In this document: piece after piece, positions 39,901 to 42,900 of the stretch
Position numbering within the stretch: position 1 is the first letter of the stretch
How the letters are laid out: each line of letters opens with the position of its first letter
Assembly (NCBI GenBank): GCA_946902875.1
Contig: OX336339.1
Coordinates: 21,669,349 to 21,733,348 of the forward strand
From: Nematopogon swammerdamellus
Lineage: Eukaryota > Arthropoda > Insecta > Lepidoptera > Adelidae
DNA length: 64,000 bases
Direction of reading: 5' to 3'
Made by a program: the position numbers and the translations under genes
Notes under the pieces: model-generated
Databases searched by the model: none
Seen by the model: only the letters and a program-made list of their open reading frames with translations
Told to the model about the DNA's origin: nothing

Positions 39901-42900
39901 CCTGGATTGCTGTCTATACTTGACAAGAGGAGAACACAACCGAGGCTGCTATGCGGCCATCTTACATCCAGTACGGTGGTACCAACCCAGTCGGCTACAG
40001 TTTGAGCCTACCACCTATTAGTAAGGGGCAAGGGAAGGGACCTACAGTTTTACACCGGTTTCGAATGGTGAAGCAGCCGGTGTAGGTATGCACATACATT
40101 TTTTTCCTCACAAAAAACTCATTGCTACACGCCGACCGGATTCGAACCTCGGACCTCTCGCACGAGAAGCCGATGCCCAAACCAAACCGATGGCCGAGTG
40201 CGGCCACCCGCCGCTAGATTTGACTTGTAATGGAACATCCGTTGATCGGAAATATCTGTTGAAAATACAGCGATGTCAGGTCTGTCTCTCAGTAGGGTGG
40301 ACACAGAGAACGGATCTCCACATATCACAATTCCGTCATACCTACCTCTGATCCGACGACAACTATTCCACGCTCAAAAGATATTTGTATCATAAGCCAT
40401 ATTTTTGTTTTATTTCAGGCTTTAGACCCGGATGATGGAGAAAATGCAAAAATAACCTACTATCAGATAGGAGAAGTCCAGAAGACCTTGTCGGAGGGGT
40501 TGGAGAACTTGCTGGTGCCGCCGTTCCTAGTGAACCAGGAAACGGGTGCTGTGTCTTTGAACTTCGATCCTCAGAAGGGGATGAAGGGATATTTTGATTT
40601 TCGGGTATGACGACTGTTGTCTTCAGCGATTCCCGACAGCTTTATATACCCCTTTCGGCTCATAAGGACCACTTCCCAAAACGTCCACTTACCAAAATGT
40701 CACTAGACCACAGAGGCGGTTCAATCACTTAATTTTTTTTTTTATGTAATCGGGTATGGGTGGCTGAATCAGAGGGGCCAAAGCACATGCTCTGACTAGC
40801 CAATATCACCTCCGAGAAGGTAGGTGCCATACCAGATACTTCCCTGGATTGCTGGCTATGCTGGACTAGAGGAGAACACAACCGAGGTTGCTATGCGGCC
40901 ATCTTACATCCCTTCAATTCAATCAATCAAGTTGAAGGGTGGCATTGACGCATCCGAGCCCATATTCCACAAGCTCCCAAACTATTTCTGTTTTTCTTCA
41001 AACTCAGAAAAGAAAGTCGATATCAAGGTAAGAAATTAAAACAAAGCCTTTTTGATGAACCAAAAAAAAAAACAGGAGAAATGCTGATATTACATTTGAT
41101 CAAAAATATCGCGCGCTATTAAAACTGCTAGACTTACTGTGTCAACCCAAACCATCTGTCTGATAAAGAGGGTGCCATGCCAGTGCTTCCCTTGTAAACG
41201 TACTGGCTATGCTGAAATAAACGGGAAACGTGAACTATTATTTCAGAGCTGTTTCGACCAACCTTCATTCAGTTCGGTATCTTTTTATGGAAACAGATAT
41301 TGTTGGCTACATCACCTACAACAGTGATATAGTGCCACCGGGAAGTTATGATGTGTAGGAAATATGCGCACTGTCTGCATTCCTAAGAAGGGACGTGAAC
41401 TTTCGGACGACAGTTTGTCGATAATTAGGTTATTAAGTCATACAATTATCGACAAATTTTCGACCGAAAGTTCACGTCCCTTCTTAGGAATGCAGACAGT
41501 GCGCATATTTCCCACGCATCATAACTTGGTGGCACTATATCAGCCCATAACACCTCGAAGCACTGACATGTCAGTGCTTCCCTTTCTTTGTACTGGCTAC
41601 ACTGGACTGATCGGAAAAAAAAATTATATGGCCTCTTCGACTACTTTGTATAGTAGCAATACTATAAAAAAATATAGTCACGTGTAAGGACGTAATGTGA
41701 AATATCTGGTACTACAAATAGGGAATCTGAAGTCACATGCACAACATGCAATATCCTTGGAACTTGGAAATCATCTTGAAACCATACATATAATTTTAAT
41801 TCTAGTTATATAGGGAAACTTCTAATTTGTTTTATATTATGTTCAAATTTATATTGCTATCTTATTATGTACATGCAAACGGTTTTCTTAAGAATAAGCT
41901 CTTAAGTTTAAGTTTATTGAAGTTGAAATTGTGCTAGTTTATTTTGTATTAGTTGTATATTTTGGTTGTTGTATCATTGTATTGATTTGGTTTTGTGTTC
42001 TCAGTTTTTCCACTTGTGAACTGAATGAATCACTATGTCAACCGGCTAGGCTTAAATTCAGCGACAACTGGCGCAAGCTGGCTGTCAGACGCTGCGCCTA
42101 GACCGTTTTCTTAAGATGTTTGTACCTACATTGTGTTATTGTTAATATTCTGCCTACTTACATTTTAAGAAATAAAGAACCTTCCTTATTATCTTAATAA
42201 ATAAATCGAAACAATCTATTTCCCAATGGAATAGGCCGAGAAAATGGATCTCCACGAGCCACAGTACTAGCACGTCCCACCCCACCATCAAATATCCAAA
42301 CAATATTATGAATGTTTTCACATCAGGTGCTAGCCAACGATACGGGAGGTTTGTCTGACGAGGCCCACGTGTTCATCTACCTGTTGCGGGAGGACCAGCG
42401 CGTGAGGTTCGTTCTGCGCACACACCCCGCCGAGATACGCGACCGCGTCAGACCGTTCAGGGAGGAACTCGCTAAGGTGAGCACCACTATACTAGGTAAT
42501 AATGCTTACGAAAATGAGTTAATGTAAATAATATAATAAAAGTATCATCGCGGCAATGTTTTTGCTTGGTTTTAGTGTGCACGAATCAGTTGTGTAATAT
42601 TGGATGTTATGCCCTTGTCCTTGTTCAAACCTGCCACTTGAAATGTCATACGAGCCAGTGCTAAAGTACCTTTTATTAGTATTTTTATAGTAAGTATTCA
42701 TTCGTAGTTCATATTTCTATAACATTGCCACAAAATATTCTTGTTCACCTGCATGAACTTCTCCCATATTCCAAAGGTTATTTAAAATGCCTCACGGCAT
42801 TAAGCTCGCCTACTGTACCTAATCAATACTAATAAATAAATATATTTGTATAAATTGGTGTTCAATAAAGAATATGTATATGCAATACCTACCTTTCGAG

